Source: Deltaproteobacteria bacterium (lineage in GTDB: Bacteria > Myxococcota > Myxococcia > Myxococcales > SZAS-1). Taken from it: DNA of 64,000 nucleotides. The stretch covers positions 62,001 to 126,000 of the forward strand of contig JAFEBB010000001.1 of the NCBI GenBank assembly GCA_018266075.1, written 5' to 3'. Below the pieces are notes generated by a model. That model was not told where the DNA came from. It did not search any database and saw only the letters and a program-made list of their open reading frames with translations. Position numbers and translations under genes: made by a program. Numbering within the stretch: position 1 is the stretch's first letter; each line of letters opens with the position of its first letter. Positions 53,548-62,232 of this stretch are shown piece by piece.

Positions 53548-55515
53548 CTAGAACCCGAGCGTGCCGTTCTCGCGCGCGAACGCGATCTGCTGCGCCAGGA
53601 AGTCGCGCCGGTACACGATCTTCACGCCCGTCGGCTTCTTGGGGCTGCCCTCGAGCTCCAGGTCGCCGTACACGCCGGCTGCATACGTCGGCAGGCCGAG
53701 CGCCTTGTAGCGGGCCACCACCTCGTCGCGCAGCTTGGGGTCGAACTTGAGGCCCTTCTCGGTGACCAGCTTCTTGATGGCCTCGTAGTCGCCGGTGCCC
53801 TTGATGCGCATGAGCTCCGCGAGCAGCGAGCCCACCGCGTCGTGCGCCTTCTTCCAATCCTTCACGACGGCCACGTGCTTGCCGTTCTTCACCTCGAGGT
53901 CGACGCCGCCGCGCTCGTGCACCCAGTTCCAGATGAGCAGGCGATCGCGGTCGTGATCCTCTTCGGCCTGGTCGCCCTTCGGATAGTGGTTCATCACGCC
54001 GAACGGAAGCCGCGCGAGCTGCTGGTACATCTCCTGCGCCACCTCCTGGCTGTCGGCGACGCCCATCTCCGCGAGCTTGGGATCGCTCACGTTCCAGTAC
54101 GCCACGAGATCCGCGCGCGCCTCCTCGAGGCCCGAGTAGTACTCGCGCAGCGTCTCGCGCGGCTCCTTGGGGTTGGTGCTCTTGCCTGAGCCGTGGCCGA
54201 TGATCTCGTGCATCGCGGTGTGCATCAGGTCCGCGCTCGAGCCCACCTTCTGGTAGCGCGCGAGATCATCCGGCGCGAACTCGCGCACCACCGCGAGGCC
54301 GCGCGTCTGGTTGAACGCATCCGTGGCGTTGCTCATGAGGAAGTTCTTGGTGCCGTACTGGCGGTGGATGTCCTCCTCGTTGGGCAGGTTGTCGCCGATG
54401 ATCGACACCTGGAAGTCGCCGGTCTCGAGCAACACCTCCACGGCCTTGCCCACCGGCGGCTTCACATCCAGCTTCTTGAACTCGTTGGCCCAGGGCGCCT
54501 TCTTCTCGAAGTAGAGCGCGTTCGCGGCGAGCTTCTGCATCAACGGGTTCAGCTTCTGATCGGTGATCGACACGAGCGCCTCGCTCGCGCCCTTGGCTGC
54601 GCGCGTGTCGCGGTAGGTCTCGATGAAGCCGTTCACGAAGTCGACGGGTTCGTCGTCCTGAACCCAAGCCACGTCGAAGTCGTGCCAGTCCTGGGCCTCG
54701 CCGGTCTGGAAGAACTTGATGAGCGCCTTGAGCGCGGCCTGCTGCTTGAGGGGCGCGTGCGGAATGGCGGCCTGCAGCTCGGCGATGGCCACGCCCAGCT
54801 CGCGCGAATAGAGGCCGGGCTTCACCGAGCCGTCGGGCGTGCCCGCGCGGTACACCTGCTCGGTGAGCTTGCCGTTCTCCTTCACCACGCGCGAGTTGAG
54901 CGGGTACTTGTCCTGGAAGCCCTTCAGATCCGCGAGCACCACGCCCGGTCCATAGAACGTGTTCGACGAGCCGGTGATGATGTCCTTGCCTGCGGGCGGG
55001 TTCTTCTCGGTGATGCTCGGCTCGAAGGTGGGATCGAACATCGCGGCCTTGAGCGAGTCGAGCAGCGCGGTGAGCTTGGCTGGCTCGGGCAGCTTGGCGC
55101 CGGCCTTCTGCGCGGCGAGCGCGGCGGCCTTGAACTCGTCGAAGCCGATGGTCGGAATGAACTTCTGGTTCGTGGTCTCGTTGTGGTTGCCGCGGCCTGC
55201 GAAGAAGAGCTTGGCGTACTTGACGATCGCGTCGCGGCTCGCGGCCGGCAGGCGCTTCGGATCCTCCACCATCGCGCCGATGAGCCGCTTCTCGTCGAGG
55301 CCGCGCGCGTTGAGCTGATCGTAGAAGACCGGGTCCACGGCAATCGCCGCGCGCGCGAGGTGGTAGGCCACGAGCTTCTGATCGAGCGTGAGCGCGTCGA
55401 AGCTGGGCGAGCGGATGTCGTAGTAGCCCATGTCGTCCACCTTCTCGACGAGCGGCGAAGGCTCGACGGTGGTGGCGCAGAGCTGCGTGGCGAGGAGGAG
55501 CGAGAGGGCGTGCAT
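53548..55515 (-). CDS. exported dipeptidyl-peptidase III-like metallopeptidase (M49)
   Basis: A 655 aa zinc peptidase that releases dipeptides. The HExxGH motif appears as HEIIGHGSGK near residue 432 (zinc His pair and catalytic Glu) and the third ligand Glu lies in LEEARADLVAYW near 460. N-terminal blocks (YYDIRSPSFDALTLDQKLVAYHL; RGNHNETTNQKFIPT) also match the family. The start MHALSLLLATQLCA gives a secretory or lipoprotein-like signal (Cys at residue 13), so the enzyme acts outside the cytoplasm, unlike eukaryotic DPP III. It converges with the FHA gene with a 26-bp gap. Confidence 0.92.
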   Translation of the reverse strand: MHALSLLLATQLCATTVEPSPLVEKVDDMGYYDIRSPSFDALTLDQKLVAYHLARAAIAVDPVFYDQLNARGLDEKRLIGAMVEDPKRLPAASRDAIVKYAKLFFAGRGNHNETTNQKFIPTIGFDEFKAAALAAQKAGAKLPEPAKLTALLDSLKAAMFDPTFEPSITEKNPPAGKDIITGSSNTFYGPGVVLADLKGFQDKYPLNSRVVKENGKLTEQVYRAGTPDGSVKPGLYSRELGVAIAELQAAIPHAPLKQQAALKALIKFFQTGEAQDWHDFDVAWVQDDEPVDFVNGFIETYRDTRAAKGASEALVSITDQKLNPLMQKLAANALYFEKKAPWANEFKKLDVKPPVGKAVEVLLETGDFQVSIIGDNLPNEEDIHRQYGTKNFLMSNATDAFNQTRGLAVVREFAPDDLARYQKVGSSADLMHTAMHEIIGHGSGKSTNPKEPRETLREYYSGLEEARADLVAYWNVSDPKLAEMGVADSQEVAQEMYQQLARLPFGVMNHYPKGDQAEEDHDRDRLLIWNWVHERGGVDLEVKNGKHVAVVKDWKKAHDAVGSLLAELMRIKGTGDYEAIKKLVTEKGLKFDPKLRDEVVARYKALGLPTYAAGVYGDLELEGSPKKPTGVKIVYRRDFLAQQIAFARENGTLGF

Positions 55516-55629
55516 GCGGATTCCCGTGCGGGGCCGTGGTTCTAGAACGGCGCGCCCGCGCGTGAAAGAGGACACCGCAGCGCGCCAGACGTTCGCAGTA
55601 TCGTGGCCGGGCAACCGAGTGAGCGCGTG

Positions 55630-56511
55630 ATGCCACGAATCTCCATCGCCGATTGGACCGCGACGGGCCGGACGTTCGACTACCGCGGCCATGCCATCTT
55701 CACGCGCACGGCCGGCTCGCGCGACGCGGAGCCGCTCGTGCTCATCCACGGCTTCCCGACGGCCTCGTGGGATTGGGAAGCACTGTGGCCCGAGCTGGAG
55801 AAGCGCTACCGGCTGCTGACGCTGGACATGATTGGCTTCGGGCTCTCGGCGAAGCCGCGCGACTACGACTACTCGCTGCGCGATCAGGCCGAGCTCTTCG
55901 AGCGCTTCCTCGTGAACGAGGGCGTGCGCGCGTACCACGTGCTCGCGCACGACTACGGCGACACCGTGGCGCAGGAGCTGCTCGCGCGCCAGGGCGAGCC
56001 CGGCGAGCGACCGGAGTTGAAGAGCGTGGTGTTCTTGAATGGCGGGCTCTTTCCGGAGATGCACCGACCGGTGCTGATGCAGAAGCTGCTCGTCTCGCCG
56101 CTGGGGCCGCTGCTGGCGCGGCTCTCGAATCGCAGGACGCTCGCGGCGAACATGCGGAAGATCTTCGGCCCCGACACGCAGCCTGACGACGCGCTCATCG
56201 ACGCGTTCTGGTCGCTGCTCTCGCGCAACGAAGGCACAGCCGTGATGCCGAAGCTGCTGGGATACATGGCCGAGCGACGCGTGCATCGCGAGCGCTGGGT
56301 GGGCGCGCTGCAGCACGCGAAGGTGCCGCTCGCGGTCATCGATGGCGCCACAGATCCGATCTCGGGGGCGCACATGGTCGAGCGCTATCGAGAGCTCGTG
56401 CCCAATCCACGCGTGACGCTGCTCGAGCGAATTGGGCACTACCCGCAGGTGGAGGCGCCGGAGGCGGTGCTGAAGGCGTATCTCGCGTTTCGAGGCTCGA
56501 AGGCTCAGTAG
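55630..56511 (+). CDS. alpha/beta hydrolase, haloalkane dehalogenase/epoxide hydrolase-like
   Basis: A 293 aa hydrolase. The oxyanion motif is LIHGFPTASWDW, the nucleophile is Asp in LAHDYGDTVA (as in dehalogenases and epoxide hydrolases), the acid Asp is in IDGATDP and the catalytic His in GHYPQVEAPEAV. The cap domain lies between residues 130 and 215. The ATG at 55630 (MPRISIADW) is preferred; a GTG at 55603 adds nine residues. It has no signal peptide. It overlaps the convergent zinc-finger gene by 7 bp. Confidence 0.88.
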   Translation: MPRISIADWTATGRTFDYRGHAIFTRTAGSRDAEPLVLIHGFPTASWDWEALWPELEKRYRLLTLDMIGFGLSAKPRDYDYSLRDQAELFERFLVNEGVRAYHVLAHDYGDTVAQELLARQGEPGERPELKSVVFLNGGLFPEMHRPVLMQKLLVSPLGPLLARLSNRRTLAANMRKIFGPDTQPDDALIDAFWSLLSRNEGTAVMPKLLGYMAERRVHRERWVGALQHAKVPLAVIDGATDPISGAHMVERYRELVPNPRVTLLERIGHYPQVEAPEAVLKAYLAFRGSKAQ

Positions 56512-56924
56512 TGCTTCACTGGCTTGTAGTACTCGTCGATTGTCCAGGCGATCAGCGCGAGAAGCCCGACGACCGCGACCACGCCGAGCCACAATGCGAG
56601 CCGTGCGTAGCCCTCGCCCGACTTCGGCGACTCACCGCGCTTGATGCGCGAGAGCTCGTGCCTTCCCAGCATCCCGCCAATCAGTCCCGGGACGAGTCCG
56701 AAGGGCATCAGCAAGGCGACGATCAGCGCCGTCATTGCCTCGCGTGAGGGCGGCTGGTTCTCGTTTCGATTCAAACAGGACGCGCAGGTCGTCGCGCCGT
56801 CGGAGATGCGCTCGCATACCTCGCACATGAACGCGCCGCACCGCGCGCACACCGAGCGCGCGTCAACCAACGCGTGAACGGCGCACTTTCGAATCGCAGT
56901 GCTGTCGGTGGGCTCGGTAGACAT
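56505..56924 (-). CDS. zinc-finger DUF4190-like membrane protein
   Basis: A 139 aa protein. Start MSTEPTDSTAIRK; a longer start at 56954 is possible but overlaps the divergent SecY-like gene. Residues 12-52 hold a B-box-like zinc binding region (CAVHALVDARSVCARCG; CEVCERISDGATTCASC). The C-terminal half has two hydrophobic helices (ALIVALLMPFGLVPGLIGGMLG; LALWLGVVAVVGLLALIAW) separated by HELSRIKRGESPKSGEG, as in DUF4190 proteins. The start codon is only 14 bp from that of the SecY-like gene, which also begins with a zinc ribbon. Confidence 0.85.
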   Translation of the reverse strand: MSTEPTDSTAIRKCAVHALVDARSVCARCGAFMCEVCERISDGATTCASCLNRNENQPPSREAMTALIVALLMPFGLVPGLIGGMLGRHELSRIKRGESPKSGEGYARLALWLGVVAVVGLLALIAWTIDEYYKPVKHY

Positions 56925-56938
56925 GTACGTTTCGCAGC

Positions 56939-58414
56939 ATGAAGCATTGCGCAAATCCCGACTGTCCGTATCGCCAGCGGCACGGCAGCGCGGCCGAGTT
57001 CCAGGACACGCTCGCGACGTGCACGGACTGCGGCACCGCGCTTGTCGACGGCAGCGCGCCTGCTCCCGTGAAAGTCGCGACGCCCTCGGGTCCGGCGCCG
57101 TGGGCGCGGCTCGGCGTGTCGATTGGTTTTGGCGTGCTCTTCATCGCCGCCATGTTCGTACCGCTGCCGGGCACCGAAGCGCTTCGGCATGAACTTCGGA
57201 GTCAGAGGGGGCTGCTCGGGCTCTTCAACATCAGCTTTCTCCCGCTGCTGAGCATCGCGGCGCTCGGGCTGACGCCCATCATTTCGGCGTACTTGATGGT
57301 GGAGATTGCGGCGGTGGTCGTACCGGGTTGGCGACATCTGCGGCTGAGCGGCGAACCCGGTCGCGCCAAGCTGCGGACCTTCGCGAACGGGCTCACCGGC
57401 CTGCTCTCTGTGATCCAGGCCGCGGGCATCGCGCGCTACCTGCAAAGCCAAGAGATGGAGACCGTGGGCCGGCACTCCCTGGGTTTTGGAATGCCCTGGC
57501 TCGTGTTGGTGGTCTTGCTGCTGACGACGCTCGGCATCGGCTTGAGCATCATGGCCATCAACCGCTGGGGACTGGGCGACGGGTTCTCCGTGCTCTTCTT
57601 CGCGTCCTTCGCGCGCTCCCTGCTCGAATTCAATCCGTTCATCGACCCCGAAGGGTTCGTCATCGAGTTCATCATCATCGGCATGGCGGTGGGCGCGGTG
57701 ATCTGGGCCACCGTGCGCGCGCTCCAGCGTCGGTGGCCTTTCGCGATTGCGGTCGAGCCGTTTTCCCTCGAGCTCCCGCCGAGCGGGCTCGTGCCCATCA
57801 CGTTTGCCGCGTCCCTCATCACCTTCTTCTCGTCGATCACCCAGTCGCTGACCGACGGCCGACTCAATCTCCGAGGTGCCCTGGGAGGCGGCTACGTGAT
57901 TCTCCTGATGATCCTCGTCGCCAGCCTGGGCGTGGCGCTCACCCTGCTCTTCAACCAGCCGCGGCGCGTGGCGGAGGTTTGGTTCGGGAAGAACCCCAGC
58001 GAGGCGTCGGTGAGCGTCGTGCGACGACAGCTCGCGCCCGCCGCCATTCGCGGGACGGCGTTCCTGCTCGTGCTGGTGCTCTTGCGCGAGGGCATGGCGC
58101 AGGCGTTCCGGCTGTCGATCACGGACTTTGCGCTCTTCGTCGCGCTGGCTGCGATTGCGCTCGATCTCTCGGGCGAGTGGCGCTTCCGTCGCAGTCATCC
58201 GGAGCTCGTCGACGTTTGGCCCATGCACCGCGTGTACGCCGCGCAGCCCGTGCTCGCGGCGTTGAAGGCCGCAGGCATCCCTGCGTTCGTGCGCGGCTTG
58301 CATTACCGGACGCTGCTGCAGTTTGGCGGCTCCTACGTGCCGATGACGGTGCTCGTCCCGCCCACGCACGTCGAGGCCGCGAAGCCCCTCGTGGGGCAAC
58401 GACTCATGCCGTAG
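56939..58414 (+). CDS. SecY-like channel fused to N-terminal zinc ribbon and C-terminal DUF2007-like domain
   Basis: A 491 aa membrane protein. Residues 4-31 form a zinc ribbon (Cys4, Cys9, Cys28, Cys31: CANPDCP...CTDCG). Residues 58-410 hold eight or more hydrophobic segments in SecY order: plug-like GLLGLFNISFLPLLSIAALG (91-110), then TPIISAYLMVEIAAVVVP (SecY 'PYI.ASIIIQLL' region), the cytosolic SGEPGRAKL loop, IQAAGIARYL, NRWGLGDGFSVLFF, SGLVPITFAASLITF (SecY 'AGVIPPIFASSLL') and FNQPRRVAEVWF. Residues 428-491 resemble DUF2007 (RVYAAQPVLAALKAAGIPAF). The SecY similarity is strong but divergent, and there is no ribosomal-protein context, so this is not the housekeeping translocon. Substrate and partners are unknown. 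Confidence 0.85.
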   Translation: MKHCANPDCPYRQRHGSAAEFQDTLATCTDCGTALVDGSAPAPVKVATPSGPAPWARLGVSIGFGVLFIAAMFVPLPGTEALRHELRSQRGLLGLFNISFLPLLSIAALGLTPIISAYLMVEIAAVVVPGWRHLRLSGEPGRAKLRTFANGLTGLLSVIQAAGIARYLQSQEMETVGRHSLGFGMPWLVLVVLLLTTLGIGLSIMAINRWGLGDGFSVLFFASFARSLLEFNPFIDPEGFVIEFIIIGMAVGAVIWATVRALQRRWPFAIAVEPFSLELPPSGLVPITFAASLITFFSSITQSLTDGRLNLRGALGGGYVILLMILVASLGVALTLLFNQPRRVAEVWFGKNPSEASVSVVRRQLAPAAIRGTAFLLVLVLLREGMAQAFRLSITDFALFVALAAIALDLSGEWRFRRSHPELVDVWPMHRVYAAQPVLAALKAAGIPAFVRGLHYRTLLQFGGSYVPMTVLVPPTHVEAAKPLVGQRLMP

Positions 58415-58441
58415 TTGCTGCCCGCGTGCTTCGAGCTTCAA

Positions 58442-58924
58442 ATGAACGCCATGCTCACTCTCACGCTCGTGGCCGCGCTGAGCCTCAACGCCGCACACGC
58501 CAAGAAGCCCAAGGCCTGCGCCAAGGATCTGAAGTGCTTCATCGAGGCCTCGCGCACCTGCGCGCCTGCGAAGGTGGAGCACGCGCTCGACATCGACCTC
58601 GCCGGGATGAAGAACACCATCGACCGCACCTACGAGATCACCGCGGACAGCGGCGCCAAGTGCACGCTCGAAGTGAAGACGCTGAGCATGAAGTTCGACG
58701 CCTCGCCCGAGGCGATCCGCAACATCAAGAAGGCCTCGCCCGGCACCAGCGACGCCGACATCCGCAAAGAGATCGACAAGCAGAACGCGCAGCAGGCCAA
58801 GGCGCTGCCGAAACCGATGACCTGCCACTTCGCGCCGGGCTTCCTGGCCAACATCATGGCCAAGCTCCGGGACGGCAGCTTCGACTCGGCCGACTGGGAC
58901 GTCGGCTGCCCCAAGTCCGAGTAG
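58442..58924 (+). CDS. small exported Cys-containing protein
   Basis: A 160 aa protein with a signal peptide (MNAMLTLTLVAALSLNAAHA; ATG 58451 is an alternative). The mature part has four or more Cys (ACAKDLKCF; RTCAPAK; KCTLEV; TCHFAPG; VGCPKSE), probably disulfide-bonded, and is strand-helix mixed (EHALDIDLAGMKNTIDRTYEI). It begins 27 bp after the SecY-like gene stop and is likely cotranscribed, making it a candidate partner. No family was recognised. It ends 3 bp from the convergent GH-like gene. Confidence 0.78.
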   Translation: MNAMLTLTLVAALSLNAAHAKKPKACAKDLKCFIEASRTCAPAKVEHALDIDLAGMKNTIDRTYEITADSGAKCTLEVKTLSMKFDASPEAIRNIKKASPGTSDADIRKEIDKQNAQQAKALPKPMTCHFAPGFLANIMAKLRDGSFDSADWDVGCPKSE

Positions 58925-58927
58925 TCG

Positions 58928-60793
58928 CTACGGCGTGATCGGAATCTGTGACGTGAGCGGCTGCTGGCCGTTCAGCATCTGCGTGGCCGCGCCCGCGAGT
59001 CGCAGGTACCAATCGCTCGGGAGCTGCAGCCCGTCGGCGTCGAGCGCGAGATACGTTCCTTGCTGCGGCAGCTGCGACGCGTCGGGCGCCACCTTGAACA
59101 TCGCGGTGCCCTCGTCGCACTCGTCGAACATCGCGCCGAAGATCATCGTCGAGCCCGCGGACACCGCGTCGTACGCCTGGCGCCAATAGAACTGGCCACC
59201 GTTTCGCGGGATCTGGTTGAGCGGACCGCTGTTGAGGTTGTGCCAGGAGAAGCCCGGCCAGATGGTGGGCATGTACTCGCGGCCGTTGTTCGCGGCCTCC
59301 TGCGCATCGGGGATGAGCCGGTTGGTCTGGTAGGAGTCGACGCCGTTGTTGTCGACGTAGTCGCCCACGGTCCATGGCGTGATCACGTCGAACGAGCGGT
59401 ACACCGCGCCCCAGGCCGGATCGCTCTGCGAGTCGCCATTCAAGAAGCGCCACTCGTGCGGCACGCCGCCGACGAGCGTGACCTGGTACGCCGCGTTCGA
59501 ATTGGTTTGAAACCAATTGATGACATTCGTCGCGTTCGCCGGCGTGCCCGGCCGATCGACGAAGCCGAAGCCCCACACGGTGAGCACCGGCTTGCCGTGG
59601 TGGTGCAGGTACTGCGGGCTGTCGGTCACGTGCAGCGTGTCCACGAGGTACGCCCAGTCGTTCTCGAGCGTGGCCTCGATCGTCGTCGGGTCTGCGCCGG
59701 AGATGTCGTACTCGATGGCCCACACGCGCCCGTGCGCCTCGGCCGCGGCGCGCACGTTGGCGATGACCTGGTCGCGCGCGGCCTTGTAGTTCGGATCGCC
59801 GAGCTCGGAGATGAAGCGCTGCAGGAACACGCCGTCGATGCCCGCCTGTTCCATCCACGCGAAGTGCCGATCGACGGTGGCCGGCACCTGCGCGGAGTAC
59901 GCCTGCGCGGGCGAGCCGTCGGGCAAGGTCATGAGGGTGTCGAAGCGCTCGGTCGGGCCAAGCTCGGTCATGTCCGGCCAGAGATCGGTCGTCGCGTGCG
60001 ACGCGTCGGCCACGTTGCCGCGGAACCAGTGGCTCCACGCGTTCACCTGAGAGCCGTCGCCGGGCGCGATGAACCAGCCCTGGTAGCCGAGCACCATCTT
60101 GCCGGTGAGCGTGCTGGCGTCCACGGCCGGCGCGCACTGCACCTGCACCTGCTGCGACGCGATGTCGCCGAACCAGTGCACCAGCTCATGCACCATCTGC
60201 CAGTCGGTGGTCTGCGTGCCGGGCGTGGCCGGCGCGACGAGCGTGAAGTTGAAGGTGTAGCTCTGCCCGGGCGCGACGGTCGTGCCCGGCGCCATGTAGA
60301 CCCGCGTGCCCTGCGTGTAGAACGGATCCGAGTCGCCCACGGCGCCGAGCTTGAAGTTGGTGGCATCCCAGGTGGTGTCGCCCGTGTTCCGCACGGTGAT
60401 CGAAGCCGAATAGCTCGCGCCGCACGCGAGCGTGGTGGGCAGGTCCGCCGAGTCGATCGCCGCGTCATCGGTCGTGCCACCCGCGGTCGTGCCGCTGCTG
60501 GTCGAGGTGCCCGTTGAAGTCGTCGTCGTGCTGGTGCTCGTGCCCGTCGACGTCGCCGTGCTCGTCGTGGTCGTGGTGCTCGTCGAGGTCGTGGTGCTGC
60601 TGCTCGATGAAGTGCTCGTGCTTGTGGTGGAGCTGCTGCCCGCCGAAGCAGTCGTGCCACCGCTGGTCGCGCCTGTGCTCGAGCCGCTCCCGGTCGTGGC
60701 GCCGCTGGAGGTGCTCGAGACAGACTTGGGATTCGCCTGCGTGGCGCACGCGGCGAAGACGAGCAGGCTCGAGATCGACAAGAGCTTTCGCAA
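58928..60793 (-). CDS. Ser/Thr-linker lipoprotein with NBR1-type Ig domain and glycoside hydrolase-like domain
   Basis: A 621 aa lipoprotein with a TTG start (codes as MRKLLSISSLLVFAAC; lipobox FAAC). Residues 25-110 are Ser/Thr/Gly only. Residues 115-215 resemble the Ig-like NBR1 domain (ITVRNTGDTTWDATNFKLG; APGQSYTFNFTLVAPATPG). From residue 228 (MVLGYQGWFIAPGDGSQVNA) to the end is an enzyme-like domain with acidic residues in EYDISGADP and AMFDECDEGTAMF, resembling GH71/GH99-type endo-mannanases. The enzymatic assignment is moderate. The linker generates a long Val-rich antisense frame that is not a gene. Confidence 0.85.
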   Translation of the reverse strand: MRKLLSISSLLVFAACATQANPKSVSSTSSGATTGSGSSTGATSGGTTASAGSSSTTSTSTSSSSSTTTSTSTTTTTSTATSTGTSTSTTTTSTGTSTSSGTTAGGTTDDAAIDSADLPTTLACGASYSASITVRNTGDTTWDATNFKLGAVGDSDPFYTQGTRVYMAPGTTVAPGQSYTFNFTLVAPATPGTQTTDWQMVHELVHWFGDIASQQVQVQCAPAVDASTLTGKMVLGYQGWFIAPGDGSQVNAWSHWFRGNVADASHATTDLWPDMTELGPTERFDTLMTLPDGSPAQAYSAQVPATVDRHFAWMEQAGIDGVFLQRFISELGDPNYKAARDQVIANVRAAAEAHGRVWAIEYDISGADPTTIEATLENDWAYLVDTLHVTDSPQYLHHHGKPVLTVWGFGFVDRPGTPANATNVINWFQTNSNAAYQVTLVGGVPHEWRFLNGDSQSDPAWGAVYRSFDVITPWTVGDYVDNNGVDSYQTNRLIPDAQEAANNGREYMPTIWPGFSWHNLNSGPLNQIPRNGGQFYWRQAYDAVSAGSTMIFGAMFDECDEGTAMFKVAPDASQLPQQGTYLALDADGLQLPSDWYLRLAGAATQMLNGQQPLTSQIPITP

Positions 60794-60854
60794 GGCAGAC
60801 CGTCCGCGTGGGCGACGGATTGTCGCGCCAAACCTGGCCCGGTTGCGAGCGGAG

Positions 60855-62108
60855 CTACTTGTGGGTCCAGGCGACGAGGTCTGTGATCACGTCCTTCGAC
60901 ACGTGCTCCACGTCGGCGGTCCCGACCGGCGTGAAGAGGTGCTGCAGGCCCGGATAGGTCTTGTAGGTGAGGTTCGGCCGATCGCCGAGCTTGGCCTTCC
61001 AGCCGGCCCAGTCGTCGGGGATGACCTTGAGATCCTTGTCGCCCCAGCCGAGGAACGTGGGGAGCTTGAGCTGGCCCAGGGTCGCGACCGCGTCGTAGCT
61101 GCGCAGGTCGAGGAAGTACGCGCCCGTCGCGCCGTGGCCCATGGGCGTCTCGGGCTTGAGCGCCGGGTCGTCGATCTTCTTGGCCTCCTCGCGCGCGCTC
61201 GCGAGCAGCTCGTCGATCTTGGCGCCGCCGTAGCCGAGCTTCTTCTGGTACTCGAGCTGCGCCACGATCGCCTTCGCGTACGGGAACGTCGGGCCCGCGA
61301 GCAGCACCAGCCCGGCCACCTTCGCGTTTCCTTGCGCCACGCGCGGCGCCATCGCAGCGCCCAGGCTGTGCCCGAGCAGGATCACCTTGGTCACGCCCGG
61401 CACCGCGGCGGCCTGATCGATCGCAGCAGCGGCGTCGTCGAGGTACTCCTCCTTCACCGTGACCACGTGCTGGTGCTGGTGGGTGCGCTTCTCGAAGCGC
61501 AGGCTGGCGATGCCGTGCGTGCCCAGCCCTTCGGCGAGGTCGCGGAAGACCTTGATGCCCGACACCGACTCGTCCATGTCGTTCGGGCCCGAGCCCGCGA
61601 GCATCACCACGATGGGAAACTTCGCGACGCCCTTGGGCACCACCAGCGCGCCTTGCAGCTTGAGCGCGCCGACGGTGACCGGCGTCTCGCTGAACTTGCT
61701 CGGATCGCTGTACGGCGCCGACTTCCACGCCGACGCGGCCGGTGAAGCGTCCGTCGGTGGCACGATGAAGAAGCCGGCCACCTTGCCCTGCTTGTCGACC
61801 ACGACGCGCAGGCCCGCGCGCTCGCTCGCGAAGGCGCAGACGACCGTGTCGCGACGAAAGCCCTGCACCTCGTCGACGTCCACGCGCTCGATCTTCTGGA
61901 ACGCGCCGAGCTTGCCGGTGACCTGCGCCCAGAGGCCCTCGAGCTTCCCGCCGCCGAGCGCGCCGGTCATGGTCGCGTCGAGCATGGCCTCGGCCTGCGT
62001 CCACTTGCCCTGGTTGAGGAGCGCGACAAAGTCGCGGCCTTCGTTTCCACCGGGCTTGGGATTCGCCGGAGCTGCTGCCATCAGCGCCGCCAAGAAGAAG
62101 GTGAGCAT
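60855..62108 (-). CDS. exported alpha/beta hydrolase with N-terminal DUF3887-like domain
   Basis: A 417 aa protein. The N-terminal signal is MLTFFLAALMAAAPA. Residues 22-120 look like a DUF3887 domain (GRDFVALLNQGKWTQAEAMLD; VVCAFASERAGLRVVVD). The hydrolase domain begins near 145: GALVVPKGVAKFPIVVML, AGSGPNDMDESV, the nucleophile elbow LLGHSLGAAM, Asp in GWGDKDLKVIP and His in GLQHLF. This two-domain layout occurs in secreted hydrolases of the dienelactone/acyl hydrolase type. Start at ATG 62108. It is 61 bp upstream of the GH-like gene on the same strand. Confidence 0.88.
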   Translation of the reverse strand: MLTFFLAALMAAAPANPKPGGNEGRDFVALLNQGKWTQAEAMLDATMTGALGGGKLEGLWAQVTGKLGAFQKIERVDVDEVQGFRRDTVVCAFASERAGLRVVVDKQGKVAGFFIVPPTDASPAASAWKSAPYSDPSKFSETPVTVGALKLQGALVVPKGVAKFPIVVMLAGSGPNDMDESVSGIKVFRDLAEGLGTHGIASLRFEKRTHQHQHVVTVKEEYLDDAAAAIDQAAAVPGVTKVILLGHSLGAAMAPRVAQGNAKVAGLVLLAGPTFPYAKAIVAQLEYQKKLGYGGAKIDELLASAREEAKKIDDPALKPETPMGHGATGAYFLDLRSYDAVATLGQLKLPTFLGWGDKDLKVIPDDWAGWKAKLGDRPNLTYKTYPGLQHLFTPVGTADVEHVSKDVITDLVAWTHK

Positions 62109-62188
62109 CGCGAGAAGCTAGCTCATCGTTGACTCAGCGTGTCGCGAACCCGGCATCGGCGCTCGCACCTCGAGCGAGCGCTGCGGTA

Positions 62189-62213
62189 CATTCGCGAGAT
62201 TCGCGAATTCGAT
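62189..62213. promoter_or_regulatory. possible operator: direct/inverted ATTCGCGA repeats
   Basis: ATTCGCGAG followed by ATTCGCGAATTCG within 25 bp, about 20-45 bp before the start of the Cys-rich lipoprotein gene. It is the only palindromic motif in this 124-bp divergent region and could be a repressor or sigma-factor site. Weak evidence. Confidence 0.25.
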
Positions 62214-62232
62214 TTCGCCCGGGGAGCGCGTC

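Noticed and set aside
56939-58414. Housekeeping secY
   Set aside because: No ribosomal protein or adk/map genes nearby, fused extra domains, and strong divergence in the loops.
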